Of a stretch of DNA of 14,751 nucleotides, positions 1 to 7,731 are shown one piece after another (the stretch's first letter is position 1; every line of letters starts with the position of its first letter). The notes under the pieces are model-generated. The model had not been told where the DNA came from, did no database searches, and was given only the letters and a program-made list of their open reading frames with translations. Made by a program: the position numbers and the translations under genes. The DNA comes from Gallionella sp. Its GTDB lineage: Bacteria > Pseudomonadota > Gammaproteobacteria > Burkholderiales > Gallionellaceae. Location of the stretch: assembly GCA_025362155.1 (NCBI GenBank), contig JANYHX010000266.1, positions 1 through 14,751 of the forward strand. The letters are read 5' to 3'.

Positions 1-94
1 AGGTGCTCGCCCTCAAGAATGGGGGAATGCGGTAAATCTGAAAGATTGCTGCAAACAGGGGAAGCGTAACCACTTCGATGCCGAAATTCGAGCA

Positions 95-205
95 TCAAAT
101 GTCATTGCGCTCCGTTTCAAAAATAGTTTTGCAAGAAGCTCTATGTAGCGCCAAATGGGGTCGTTCATGGTTGTAGCTATGGATAGACACCTTGATCATT
201 AGGAA
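95..205 (-). pseudogene. Decayed transposase C-terminus (IS3 / rve integrase-core type)
   Basis: On the minus strand a short open frame ending in TGA at 95-97 reads SYNHERPHLAL followed by a degenerate tail. Y-N-x-x-R-P-H-x-x-L is the hallmark near the C-terminus of the integrase core of IS3-family and related DDE transposases, just after the catalytic glutamate helix. No matching upstream part of the core (catalytic D, D, E) can be read: the same frame runs straight into antisense of the neighbouring cytochrome-porin gene, so this is a remnant. The usual T-P motif after the hallmark is replaced by RASCKT. The family assignment is a guess from one motif. Positions 1-94 hold nothing I recognise. 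Confidence 0.42.
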
Positions 206-209
206 TAAA

Positions 210-1586
210 TTAGAATAAGGTAAACAGGTTGAGAGTGATAGTTTCGCTGCCCAGTGCATTTTGGTGGGCCGTATCCCAGTAATCACCGCTGGCCCTAGTC
301 AGGGAGAATGATGCCAACATGTTCTGCGCCAGCTTGTAGGTAGCAACTAACATGATGGCGTTATCACTGGCATTGCCGCTCCCTCCGACCACAACTCCGC
401 TTTTGCCTAAACGAAGGGCTGCGCCCACAGTAATTTTTTCCGGAACGATGCCTACTTCTCCAGAAATATTTAAGGCGCTCTTGGTAGCTGTACCGTAAAT
501 TGCAGTCACTGTCGTAGGAGTATCGTAAATCGTAGTGGCAGGAGATACAGCCGCTGCGGGGTCTTTATTGTAGGTGTTAGTGCCACCCGGAGCGGTGGCA
601 TAGCTGGCGTAAAAACCCACCGGCAATCCAGCTATGGTTCCCTGCATCTGCCCATCAATCGCGGTTGCCCGGGTATCAGCATAGATATAGTTTCCACTTC
701 CGAATGCAGCTGAGTTTCCCCTCCATAGCTGAATACCTGCGCCTGCATCCCAACCTTCCCAATCAAACAAACCCGCAACTCGAATATAGGTTGAACCCAG
801 GACGGCCAAGGTCCCGCTTGCTATACCGGTCTGGTCGTATTTGGTCAGGTTGATGAAACCGATGGGGTTGTAAGCCACAAATGCCAACCCTGTTGCCGAA
901 CCATTGGTACCGATGTATTGCTGCGCGGAAAGCACACCGCTGTGCGCACCATTCAGGCCGCGCGTGCCATTCATCAGGTGTACAGCATTGGCTCCGGTAT
1001 TCAGCACTTCAAAGCCATAGGATGCGCCTTGAAGATTCGTCGTGAATGGGATGACCCCGGCCCGCGTGCCTTCTGGAATATTTTTTAACTGGGGAGGGGA
1101 CACATCGAACAGAATCGGCAACTTCGCGGAGCCAAACGCCGCAGTCGTATTCGCCCCCCCCATAGAAGAATTTCCGGTGCCAAAATCAGCCAGGAAGCCG
1201 GCGTTTTCGCTTACCCTTCCGCCAAAGAACAGCGACAGTTTGCCACGGGTGCCCGGTACATAAAAGGCACCATCGCCGGTTGTTTTTTTGGGGGAAGTAC
1301 CTCCGGCCTGGTTGGATTTTTCGTAACCGACGGAAGTCAGTACTGCCATGTTAAGCGTATTGGGGATGGTCAAACCTTCCCCCTCCACTTTTCCTTCCAT
1401 ACCCATCATGGTGTAGCCGGACGACTTAAATGCGCGACCGAAACCATTCAACATGGGGAAATGCTGAAAGTGGCAGGCGGAACAGACCATGCCAGTTTGA
1501 CGAGCGAATAAAGGTAGCGCGGATACTTCTGATGAAAAAATTACCGCTGTGAGCATGCCGGCCAGAACGAAAATAATTTTTTTCAT
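210..1586 (-). CDS. Outer-membrane monoheme cytochrome-porin fusion, Cyc2-like
   Basis: A 458-residue exported protein. Residues 1-23 form a signal peptide (KK, hydrophobic core, cleavage probably after VSA). The mature N-terminus carries FARQTG and one heme-c site, CSACH (35-39), then a conserved P-x-L-N-x-F-G-R-x-F-K-x-x-G-Y-T segment (about 44-59). The remaining ~390 residues are rich in Gly, Ser, Thr, Ala and alternating aromatics, with no further Cys-x-x-Cys-His, and the chain ends in Phe, as outer-membrane barrels usually do. This layout is that of Cyc2, the fused cytochrome-porin of acidophilic and neutrophilic iron oxidisers, and the length fits that family (roughly 400-490). In Cyc2 the heme domain plugs the pore and moves electrons from extracellular Fe(II) inward. 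The same heme motif also occurs in porin-like proteins of organisms not known to oxidise iron, so the substrate is inference. The gene lies downstream of rluA, same strand, 97 bp away, with only a weak GGA ribosome site. Its 3' end abuts an IS remnant. Confidence 0.6.
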   Translation of the reverse strand: MKKIIFVLAGMLTAVIFSSEVSALPLFARQTGMVCSACHFQHFPMLNGFGRAFKSSGYTMMGMEGKVEGEGLTIPNTLNMAVLTSVGYEKSNQAGGTSPKKTTGDGAFYVPGTRGKLSLFFGGRVSENAGFLADFGTGNSSMGGANTTAAFGSAKLPILFDVSPPQLKNIPEGTRAGVIPFTTNLQGASYGFEVLNTGANAVHLMNGTRGLNGAHSGVLSAQQYIGTNGSATGLAFVAYNPIGFINLTKYDQTGIASGTLAVLGSTYIRVAGLFDWEGWDAGAGIQLWRGNSAAFGSGNYIYADTRATAIDGQMQGTIAGLPVGFYASYATAPGGTNTYNKDPAAAVSPATTIYDTPTTVTAIYGTATKSALNISGEVGIVPEKITVGAALRLGKSGVVVGGSGNASDNAIMLVATYKLAQNMLASFSLTRASGDYWDTAHQNALGSETITLNLFTLF

Positions 1587-1605
1587 GGTTTTTTCCGAAT
1601 AGTTA

Positions 1606-1626
1606 AAAAGTAGAGAACTCTATTTT
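1606..1626. promoter_or_regulatory. Palindrome upstream of the cytochrome-porin gene (operator or weak terminator)
   Basis: TAGAG-AA-CTCTA (1611-1622) is flanked by AAAA on the left (one-base G bulge) and TTTT on the right, giving about 9-bp arms. It sits roughly 20-40 bases before the ATG of the cytochrome-porin gene and after the end of rluA. The two-base centre makes a stable hairpin unlikely, and a dimeric repressor site is as plausible as a terminator. Confidence 0.25.
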
Positions 1627-1683
1627 AGGCAGACCGAATTCTACCCTGAATAATTTATGCATACTAATTCAATAAGACCCAAC

Positions 1684-2376
1684 TCAAAATGGCGGCTCGC
1701 ATATCAAATTCAGTAACATTCCACTGGACGGATGAACAAAGCTCAATACCCGCTCATGCAGCATAAGTCGGCCTGTTGCTATGTTGGTGGCTGCACCATA
1801 CAGGACATCACCCAGAATCGGGTGTCCAATAGCTGCCATATGCACACGCAACTGGTGGGTGCGGCCGGTTACCGGTTCCAGTTCAACGCGGCTGGCAACA
1901 AAGTCTGATTCGTCCTGATGATTTTCCAACAAACGGTAGCGTGTCAGCGCAGGCTTTCCTGAAGTGAAGTCTACTTTTTGGCGCGGGCGATTCGGCCAGT
2001 CGGCCCCCAGCGGTAGGTTAACCTCGCCATCCGTGATTTTCATTTGTCCCGCCAGCAGCGCAATATAACTTTTATGTACCTTACGTTCTCTGAACAAACG
2101 AGAAATCAGCCTATGCATATTTTCTCCCCGCGCAAACAGCAGCAGGCCGGAGGTGCTCATATCCAGGCGGTGTACGCTAAAAGCATCGGGAAATTCATTC
2201 TGCACCCGGGTCGTCATGCTGTCCATTTTATCCGTGCCGCGCCCCGGCACCGAAAGCAAACCGGCAGGCTTGTTCACGATCAGGAGAGAGTCGTCGCAAT
2301 AAATTAGATCGAGACCGCAATCCCGTGGCGGATCGTAAAGGGTGGGAGACACAGCATTTGTCTGGGAGGAAATCAT
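1684..2376 (-). CDS. rluA: 23S rRNA/tRNA pseudouridine synthase RluA
   Basis: A 230-residue cytoplasmic enzyme that in E. coli isomerises U746 of 23S rRNA and U32 of several tRNAs. The RluA-family signature HRLDMSTSG is at residues 69-77, and D72 is the catalytic aspartate. Further family landmarks are LLIVNKPAGLLSVPG (31-45), DWPNRPRQKV, and the TGRTHQLRVHM strand followed by GHPILGD. Length and motif order match E. coli RluA (about 219) rather than the longer RluC/RluD, which carry an S4 domain absent here. The gene follows ubiE on the same strand after 70 bp. No convincing Shine-Dalgarno precedes the ATG at 2376 (the upstream bases are pyrimidine-rich), but no better in-frame start is available because the conserved region begins about 20 residues in. 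Confidence 0.93.
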   Translation of the reverse strand: MISSQTNAVSPTLYDPPRDCGLDLIYCDDSLLIVNKPAGLLSVPGRGTDKMDSMTTRVQNEFPDAFSVHRLDMSTSGLLLFARGENMHRLISRLFRERKVHKSYIALLAGQMKITDGEVNLPLGADWPNRPRQKVDFTSGKPALTRYRLLENHQDESDFVASRVELEPVTGRTHQLRVHMAAIGHPILGDVLYGAATNIATGRLMLHERVLSFVHPSSGMLLNLICEPPF

Positions 2377-2446
2377 AGGAAATAGGGAGCGCAGTTAAAT
2401 GATTGTCTGCATACAATTCGAGGATATATTTTGCATCAATACAAAA

Positions 2447-3205
2447 TTAAAACTTGCATCCGCGATGCACCGCCACTACGCCAGCAGTCAAATTAAAGTA
2501 TTCCACTTTTTCCAGCCCCGCCATTTCCATCATCTGCTTCAGTTCTTCCTGTCCCGGATGCATGCGGATGGATTCGGCGAGATAACGATAGCTATCGGCA
2601 TCCTTGGCGATGAATTGCCCAATTTTTGGCAACAGCTTGAGTGAATAAACGTCGAAAATTTTTTCCAGTGGCTTGGCAATTTTTGAAAATTCCAGCACGA
2701 TCAATCGGCCGCCCGGCTTGAGCACTCGGCACATATCGCGCAAGGCAGCGTCTTTGTGGGTGGCATTGCGCAGGCCAAAAGCGATGCTGACACAGTCAAA
2801 ATAATTGTCGGGAAAGGGCAAATGCTCTGCATCACATTGCGTCACCGGCGTGGTGTAACCTTCATCAATCAGGCGGTCGCGCCCTACCCGCAGCATGGCA
2901 TTGTTGATATCGGTGAGCACTACTTGCCCGTTGCTGCCGACTTTCTTCAGAAACAGTCGTGATAAATCGGCCGAGCCTCCCGCCACATCCAGCACGCGCT
3001 GTCCCTCGCGCACGCCGCTGACGCTGACCGCAAAACGTTTCCATACGCGGTGCAGGCCTGCGGACATAACGTCGTTCATCAAATCATATTTGTCAGCGAC
3101 TGACGTGAATACACCCGCAACGCGTCGCGCCTTGTCTTGTTCAGGTACGGCTTCAAAACCAAAATGAGTCGTTTTATCCAAGCCTTTATGTAGGGTTCTA
3201 TTCAT
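2447..3205 (-). CDS. ubiE: Demethylmenaquinone/2-methoxy-6-polyprenyl-1,4-benzoquinol methyltransferase UbiE
   Basis: A 252-residue SAM-dependent C-methyltransferase of ubiquinone (and, where present, menaquinone) synthesis. The frame stays open to 3391, but the ATG at 3203-3205 is chosen because AGGAG lies 7 bases upstream and the protein then begins with the KTTHFGF segment found near the N-terminus of UbiE. Motif I is [12 protein letters not shown] (71-82), where most relatives have GGTGDL. The segment [20 protein letters not shown] (141-160) and the end ([17 protein letters not shown]) are diagnostic. It is the fourth gene of the gmhA-rfaE2-DUF971-ubiE run, and its start overlaps the end of the DUF971 gene by 8 bases, so translational coupling is likely. 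Confidence in function is high; the start is well supported. Confidence 0.95.
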   Translation of the reverse strand: MNRTLHKGLDKTTHFGFEAVPEQDKARRVAGVFTSVADKYDLMNDVMSAGLHRVWKRFAVSVSGVREGQRVLDVAGGSADLSRLFLKKVGSNGQVVLTDINNAMLRVGRDRLIDEGYTTPVTQCDAEHLPFPDNYFDCVSIAFGLRNATHKDAALRDMCRVLKPGGRLIVLEFSKIAKPLEKIFDVYSLKLLPKIGQFIAKDADSYRYLAESIRMHPGQEELKQMMEMAGLEKVEYFNLTAGVVAVHRGCKF

Positions 3206-3620
3206 GGCCCGCTCCTGAACCACATGATTTTCCCCCAGGCATTTTGACACTCTTCTCTGCCCCGCCAGAATGACGGCTTGCGCCTGATACTTCGATTCGT
3301 TGCAAATATTCCTGCCACAGCGCCTCCTGATGGTCACCCAAATGACGAATAAATTCCCACGTATATAGGCCAGTGTCGTGGCCGTCGTCAAACACGATTT
3401 TCATCGCATAGCTGCCCACCGGCTCTACGCCAAGCACATTCACATCTTGCTTGCCGGTTTGCAGTACCTCCTGTCCTGGTCCATGGCCGCGCACTTCCGC
3501 AGAAGGCGAATGCACACGCAAAAATTCATAAGGCAGACGATAACATGCACCATCCGCAAAGGCGATTTCAAGTTGCCTGGATTTCTGGTGCAAGGTGATT
3601 TCAGTAGGTTGCTCTATCAT
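3198..3620 (-). CDS. DUF971 family protein (gamma-butyrobetaine hydroxylase-like N-terminal domain)
   Basis: A 140-residue protein. Residues 5-110 match the DUF971 fold, which also forms the N-terminal domain of gamma-butyrobetaine hydroxylase: [26 protein letters not shown], then [31 protein letters not shown]. The function of stand-alone DUF971 proteins is not settled. A nearby ubiE gene is a common context in betaproteobacteria, as I recall, but no role in quinone synthesis is proven. The last ~28 residues are Gly/Ser-rich and lie over the ribosome-binding site and start of ubiE (8-bp overlap), so this tail may be kept mainly for its nucleotide role. It starts 3 bp after the rfaE2 stop with no clear Shine-Dalgarno, consistent with reinitiation. 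Confidence 0.82.
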   Translation of the reverse strand: MIEQPTEITLHQKSRQLEIAFADGACYRLPYEFLRVHSPSAEVRGHGPGQEVLQTGKQDVNVLGVEPVGSYAMKIVFDDGHDTGLYTWEFIRHLGDHQEALWQEYLQRIEVSGASRHSGGAEKSVKMPGGKSCGSGAGHE

Positions 3621-3623
3621 GGC

Positions 3624-4109
3624 TTATAGGGAACGAATCTTGTTCAATAATGCGGTAGTAGAACGTTCGTGCAAAAACGGGATGCTGTGCACCGTCCCGC
3701 CCCAGCCTTGTACTTCAGGCGCGCCTACGATATTAGCAATTTGCCAGTCGCCCCCTTTGACCAACACATTGGGACGACAAGAAAGTATCAAGTTCAGCGG
3801 CGTATCTTCGTCAAACTTTATTACCAGGCTGACCGATTCCAGCGCCGCCAGTACCATCATGCGATCTAGTTCGGTATTGATCGGCCGGTCAGCGCCTTTG
3901 CCCTGTCGTCGCACCGAGGCATCGCTGTTCACGCCCACAATAAGCGCTGCCCCCAGTTCGCGGGCTTGAGCGAGATAGGTGACATGGCCGGGATGCAGCA
4001 CGTCGAAGCAGCCGTTGGTAAACACGACAGGTTGCGGCAATGTGGTTAACGCTGCAGCAAGTTTGCCGGGAGTACATATTTTGCGTTCGAATGCGGGGGC
4101 GGAATACAT
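3624..4109 (-). CDS. rfaE2: D-glycero-beta-D-manno-heptose 1-phosphate adenylyltransferase (HldE C-terminal type)
   Basis: A 161-residue nucleotidyltransferase that adenylates heptose-1-phosphate to ADP-heptose, the donor for the LPS inner core. Visible motifs are TNGCFDVLHPGH (31-42, containing the HxGH catalytic motif), GVNSDASVRR (59-68), RPNVLVKGGDW (112-122), and ERSTTALLNKIR near the C-terminus. In E. coli this activity is the C-terminal half of bifunctional HldE. Here it is a separate polypeptide with no sugar-kinase domain, so a separate HldA/RfaE1 kinase is expected elsewhere in the genome. It lies 41 bp downstream of the SIS-domain gene and 3 bp upstream of the DUF971 gene on the same strand, consistent with a short operon. 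Confidence 0.93.
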   Translation of the reverse strand: MYSAPAFERKICTPGKLAAALTTLPQPVVFTNGCFDVLHPGHVTYLAQARELGAALIVGVNSDASVRRQGKGADRPINTELDRMMVLAALESVSLVIKFDEDTPLNLILSCRPNVLVKGGDWQIANIVGAPEVQGWGGTVHSIPFLHERSTTALLNKIRSL

Positions 4110-4150
4110 TTATTTGAGAGAGAGCCTTTGAAATTGAAAAGGCGACCGCG

Positions 4151-4798
<648 letters not shown>

Positions 4799-4813
4799 TC
4801 ACAATCACGATTA

Positions 4814-4956
4814 AAGGAGTCTCTAAAAATTCAGAGTTCGCCCAAATGCAAGGCGCGGAAAAAATTTCGCTGCGCCGCATATGATTTATATGTAAGCAAG
4901 AAATTTTTTATGCAACGCAGCAGTTGGGATGAAATGTTGATTTTTAGAGGCTCCTT
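4814..4956. mobile_element. MITE-like element with 18-bp terminal inverted repeats
   Basis: The left end AAGGAGTCTCTAAAAATT (4814-4831) and the reverse complement of the right end (4939-4956, AAGGAGCCTCTAAAAATC) match at 16 of 18 positions. The 143-bp unit has no ORF. Its interior holds smaller palindromes: GGCGC near 4851 paired with GCGCC near 4872, separated by an A/T block, and CATAT-GATTT-ATATG at 4879-4893. The right end touches the yraN stop codon (TCA at 4956-4958) and the left end lies 75 bp upstream of the gmhA ATG, so the element splits the yraN-gmhA junction. No clear target-site duplication was found. A non-autonomous transposable element is the best reading; a REPIN-like or regulatory RNA element is possible. 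Confidence 0.6.
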
Positions 4957-5300
4957 CAAGCATCGAACGCATTTTTCAGCCACTGCATCTCTTCACCCTT
5001 GGTCCCCCTCATCAGCACAACATCAAAACGGCAGGGCGGGGTACGCGCGAGACTGGCCAGATATTGTTGCGCGGTATTGATAATGCGTTGTTGCTTGCGT
5101 GTATCGATGCTGGCGGCCGCTCCGCCAAAATCGGCATTGCGCCGCAAGCGTACTTCGATAAACACCAAAGTAGTTCCGTCCCGCATGATTAAATCAATTT
5201 CGCCAAAACGGCCGCGATAGTTCTGCACAATTAACTTCAAACCCTGTTGCTGTAAATACTGCGCAGCCAGTTGTTCGGCCTGCGCGCCATGCTGAATCAT
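4956..5300 (-). CDS. yraN: YraN / UPF0102 family nuclease-like protein
   Basis: A 114-residue protein of the UPF0102 family, which has a restriction-endonuclease-like core; the cellular role is not established. The family signature is present: NYRGRFGEIDLIMRDGTTLVF (27-47) followed by IEVRLRR, where the acidic residues of GEID and E49 are the presumed metal-binding set, then a basic helix (DTRKQQRI). Length is typical. Its ATG overlaps the stop of the upstream lpoA gene as ATGA (5297-5300), indicating translational coupling. The lpoA-yraN order is the conserved yraM-yraN arrangement of E. coli. The stop codon touches the terminal repeat of the adjacent MITE-like element, which may have inserted exactly at the 3' end. 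Confidence 0.9.
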   Translation of the reverse strand: MIQHGAQAEQLAAQYLQQQGLKLIVQNYRGRFGEIDLIMRDGTTLVFIEVRLRRNADFGGAAASIDTRKQQRIINTAQQYLASLARTPPCRFDVVLMRGTKGEEMQWLKNAFDA

Positions 5301-6613
5301 GGCGGGTTGGCAGGAAATACTTGGGGTGCAGGGACGGCTGGTGTATCGGGCAATTGAGCATGCCCCTGTGCAAACACAGCCGGAATGGCCAGGTGCTGGA
5401 AATTGTGACCACTCAGCTGGATCTGTCCACTCACACCGTCCAACGGCAATGCATTATTAATTTGATTGGCCAGCATTAATTGTATCAGCCGGAATGAGTC
5501 TATCCCCAGCGCATACAGCCGCTCGCGATCTGCCGGAAGCGGCGGGTTGGCGCGCGGATAAATCATCACAGCAGGATGATCGGGCTGTAACAACCACGGC
5601 ATATCGACAAAGCGGATGCCATTCAAGTCGTAATTTGTCAGTGTGTTGTCATTGCCGACAAAAATTTGCGAGGTAGCGTAAATGGGTAATGTATTTGGCA
5701 GATAAGGCCGGATCAACCGCGCTTTTTCCGCATCGGCAGCGAGAAACACCATCGTATCGGTAATGTCCGCGATATCCGCGAATGCGGCTGGATCGTCGTT
5801 GTATTCGATCTCGCGCAATATCCCCCGACCATGAGCCACGCCATTGGATATGCCTGATTCCGGTCCGGTCCACTCTTCCTCAAAAGCCGATTGCAAACGC
5901 TGCGAAATTTGCGTGCGGGTAGTAATAATAATGGTCTGATGCAAACCATGCTGCTTTCCCAATTGCGCGACTTGCCGCGCTTCTGCTTCCAGGGCCATGC
6001 CGAAAAAATACAACTGGGGAGCAAATTGACCTTCCACAATATTTAATGCCAAGGTGGGCACTGGAATATCTTTTTCGGCTGCCACTGCGCTGACGCCATT
6101 GCGTGTCAGCGGCCCCACTACAGCAACCGCGCCGTTGGCAATAGCCTGGCGATAAGCGGTAATGACGTTGCCATTTTCGTCAAAATCACTGTATACCTTG
6201 ATGGGCAGCGTTTGGCTTTTATAATTGGCCGCCGCCATAAATCCCTGCTGCACTGCGTCAGCGGCCGGACCAAAGACTGCTGATTGCAAGGGCAGCAATA
6301 GCGCGATATGCGGAAAAGGTTTTCCAGTGGGCAGCACAGGAAGCATGGGCTTGGTTGCTGCCGGGGCGCTTGCCAAGGGTATTTCGACAATGATTGCGGG
6401 CGGCGTTATCGCGGCGCTTTCAATCGGAGCGGGCTTCTCAACCTGTGAAGGTAGCGGAACGGTTTTCCCTTTTTCTTGGTCAGCCATAGTCTTTTTAGCA
6501 GTGGTCTCAGGCGGTGTGGCACTACTACAAGCGTATAGTGCGAACAAACTTGAGAAACAAATTAATAGCCAAACGAATGGCCGAACAAAAGATATGGGGA
6601 GCACACGTTGCAT
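5297..6613 (-). CDS. lpoA: LppC/LpoA-family lipoprotein, penicillin-binding protein activator
   Basis: A 438-residue predicted outer-membrane lipoprotein, counted from the ATG at 6613. The N-terminus has Arg, a hydrophobic stretch, and a lipobox LYAC whose Cys is residue 29. A Pro/Ala-rich linker follows to about residue 95, then a periplasmic-binding-protein-like LppC domain begins at FPHIALLLPLQSAVFGPAA and continues through GAVAVVGPLTRNGVSAVA and PVPTLALN. E. coli LpoA, which activates PBP1A from the outer membrane, is about 680 residues because of an extra N-terminal TPR-like domain. That domain is missing here, as seems usual in betaproteobacteria, so the activator role is by family only. 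In-frame alternatives upstream are ATG at 6622 and TTG at 6628; none has a clear ribosome site. The start overlaps the divergent rsmI start. The gene is translationally coupled to yraN downstream. Confidence 0.85.
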   Translation of the reverse strand: MQRVLPISFVRPFVWLLICFSSLFALYACSSATPPETTAKKTMADQEKGKTVPLPSQVEKPAPIESAAITPPAIIVEIPLASAPAATKPMLPVLPTGKPFPHIALLLPLQSAVFGPAADAVQQGFMAAANYKSQTLPIKVYSDFDENGNVITAYRQAIANGAVAVVGPLTRNGVSAVAAEKDIPVPTLALNIVEGQFAPQLYFFGMALEAEARQVAQLGKQHGLHQTIIITTRTQISQRLQSAFEEEWTGPESGISNGVAHGRGILREIEYNDDPAAFADIADITDTMVFLAADAEKARLIRPYLPNTLPIYATSQIFVGNDNTLTNYDLNGIRFVDMPWLLQPDHPAVMIYPRANPPLPADRERLYALGIDSFRLIQLMLANQINNALPLDGVSGQIQLSGHNFQHLAIPAVFAQGHAQLPDTPAVPAPQVFPANPP

Positions 6614-7474
6614 AACGAACATCCGCAAAAGTTGGAAGCCGCATTATATGTAGTTGCCACTCCGATAGGAAATTTGCGTGACATTACCCTGCGCGCGCTC
6701 GACGTGCTGGCGGCCGCAGATGTAGTGGCAGCAGAGGATACGCGTAATACTGCCCATTTATTGTCGCATCATGGCATCAATGCGAATCGCTTGATTGCGG
6801 TACATCAACATAACGAGCGCGGCGCGGCGGAAAAAATCATCGCGCTATTGCAAGCCGGGCAAAGCGTAGCCTTTGTCAGTGACGCAGGGACTCCTGCTGT
6901 AAGTGATCCCGGCGCATTGTTGGTGCAAGCAGTGCGCGCGGCAAGCTTGCGAGTCATCCCGATTCCCGGAGCAAGCGCGGCGATAGCGGCCTTATCTGCG
7001 GCAGGCTTGAATGAGCCGCATTTTTTATTCTACGGTTTTTTGCCGAACAAATCCGGCGCGCGGCGTACTGTGCTGCAATCATTAACCAGTCACCCTTACA
7101 CGTTGGTGTTTTACGAAGCGCCGCATCGCATTGTCGAATGCGTGACCGACTTGTGCGCTGTGTTCGGCGGAGAACGGCAAATCGTTTTGGCGCGCGAAAT
7201 CACCAAGTTGTTCGAGACGATACATGTTTGTGATTTACGCAATGCCGAAGCATGGCTGCAATCCGACAGCAACCAGCAACGCGGTGAATTTGTTGTGCTG
7301 GTATCTGGCGCAATAACACAGGCGGGTTTAGCGGTCGAAACGTTAAACATGCTATCTCTGCTGCTCGAAGAATTACCCCTCAAACAAGCGGTGCAACTCG
7401 CCGCAAAAATCAGCGGAGCCCACCGTAACGAATTGTATCAACATGCGCTGACACTTAAAGAAATCAAACCATAA
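6608..7474 (+). CDS. rsmI: 16S rRNA (cytidine1402-2'-O)-methyltransferase RsmI
   Basis: A 288-residue member of the tetrapyrrole-methylase fold family that 2'-O-methylates C1402 in the 16S decoding centre. Diagnostic stretches are LYVVATPIGNLRDITLRAL (13-31), AAEDTRNTAHLLSHHGI (41-57), FVSDAGTPAVSDPG (89-102), IPGASAAIAALSAAGL, and FYEAPHRI. No ATG is available in frame before the conserved core. The TTG at 6608 is preceded by GGGGAG (6596-6601) at a good distance and is chosen; a second TTG at 6632 would give a protein beginning MEAALYVVATPIGN but has no ribosome site. The gene is divergent from lpoA, as yraL is from yraM in E. coli. With the chosen starts the two coding regions overlap by 6 bases, so each promoter must lie inside the other gene. 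Confidence 0.94.
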   Translation: MHNEHPQKLEAALYVVATPIGNLRDITLRALDVLAAADVVAAEDTRNTAHLLSHHGINANRLIAVHQHNERGAAEKIIALLQAGQSVAFVSDAGTPAVSDPGALLVQAVRAASLRVIPIPGASAAIAALSAAGLNEPHFLFYGFLPNKSGARRTVLQSLTSHPYTLVFYEAPHRIVECVTDLCAVFGGERQIVLAREITKLFETIHVCDLRNAEAWLQSDSNQQRGEFVVLVSGAITQAGLAVETLNMLSLLLEELPLKQAVQLAAKISGAHRNELYQHALTLKEIKP

Positions 7475-7609
7475 ACTGCAACTTCTAACCCCTCATACCT
7501 TCCAAACCCGTGTATTTGAGCAACTCGAATTTCTCGTAATTGGGATGAATATTCTCAAACACGAGAGCTAACACTCTGGAAGCAAATAGATATTTACGAT
7601 AAAACACAT

Positions 7610-7631
7610 AGGTTGTATATTGACACAACCT
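7610..7631. promoter_or_regulatory. Inverted repeat AGGTTGT-N8-ACAACCT overlapping a possible -35 box
   Basis: Perfect 7-bp arms lie at 7610-7616 and 7625-7631, about 100 bp before the FecR-cytochrome gene. A TTGACA (7620-7625) lies in the loop and right arm; the best -10 candidates downstream (TTTAAC/TTAACT near 7641-7647) are poor. There is no T-run, so a terminator is unlikely. Operator over a promoter is a guess. The rest of the 257-bp gap between rsmI and the cytochrome gene shows nothing recognisable. Confidence 0.3.
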
Positions 7632-7731
7632 TACCCATTATTTAACTGAGTTCTAAGTCACAATCCATGCAAAAATTCATTGGTATGAAAATTTTATCAA
7701 GCGCGCATAGCAGTGTTTTGCGGGAGCTGTC

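Noticed and set aside
3206..3391. 62-residue N-terminal extension of UbiE
   Set aside because: The frame is open but lies over the DUF971 gene, has no homology to UbiE, and the internal ATG at 3205 has AGGAG upstream.
6225..6653. 142-codon plus-strand frame with Gly/Ala-rich membrane-like sequence
   Set aside because: It is antisense to the LpoA signal peptide and linker, and LpoA has clear lipobox and domain evidence.
7475..7609. Possible rho-independent terminator after rsmI
   Set aside because: Only loose CTCGT/ACGAG pairing with a long loop and no T-run; not supportable as a terminator.
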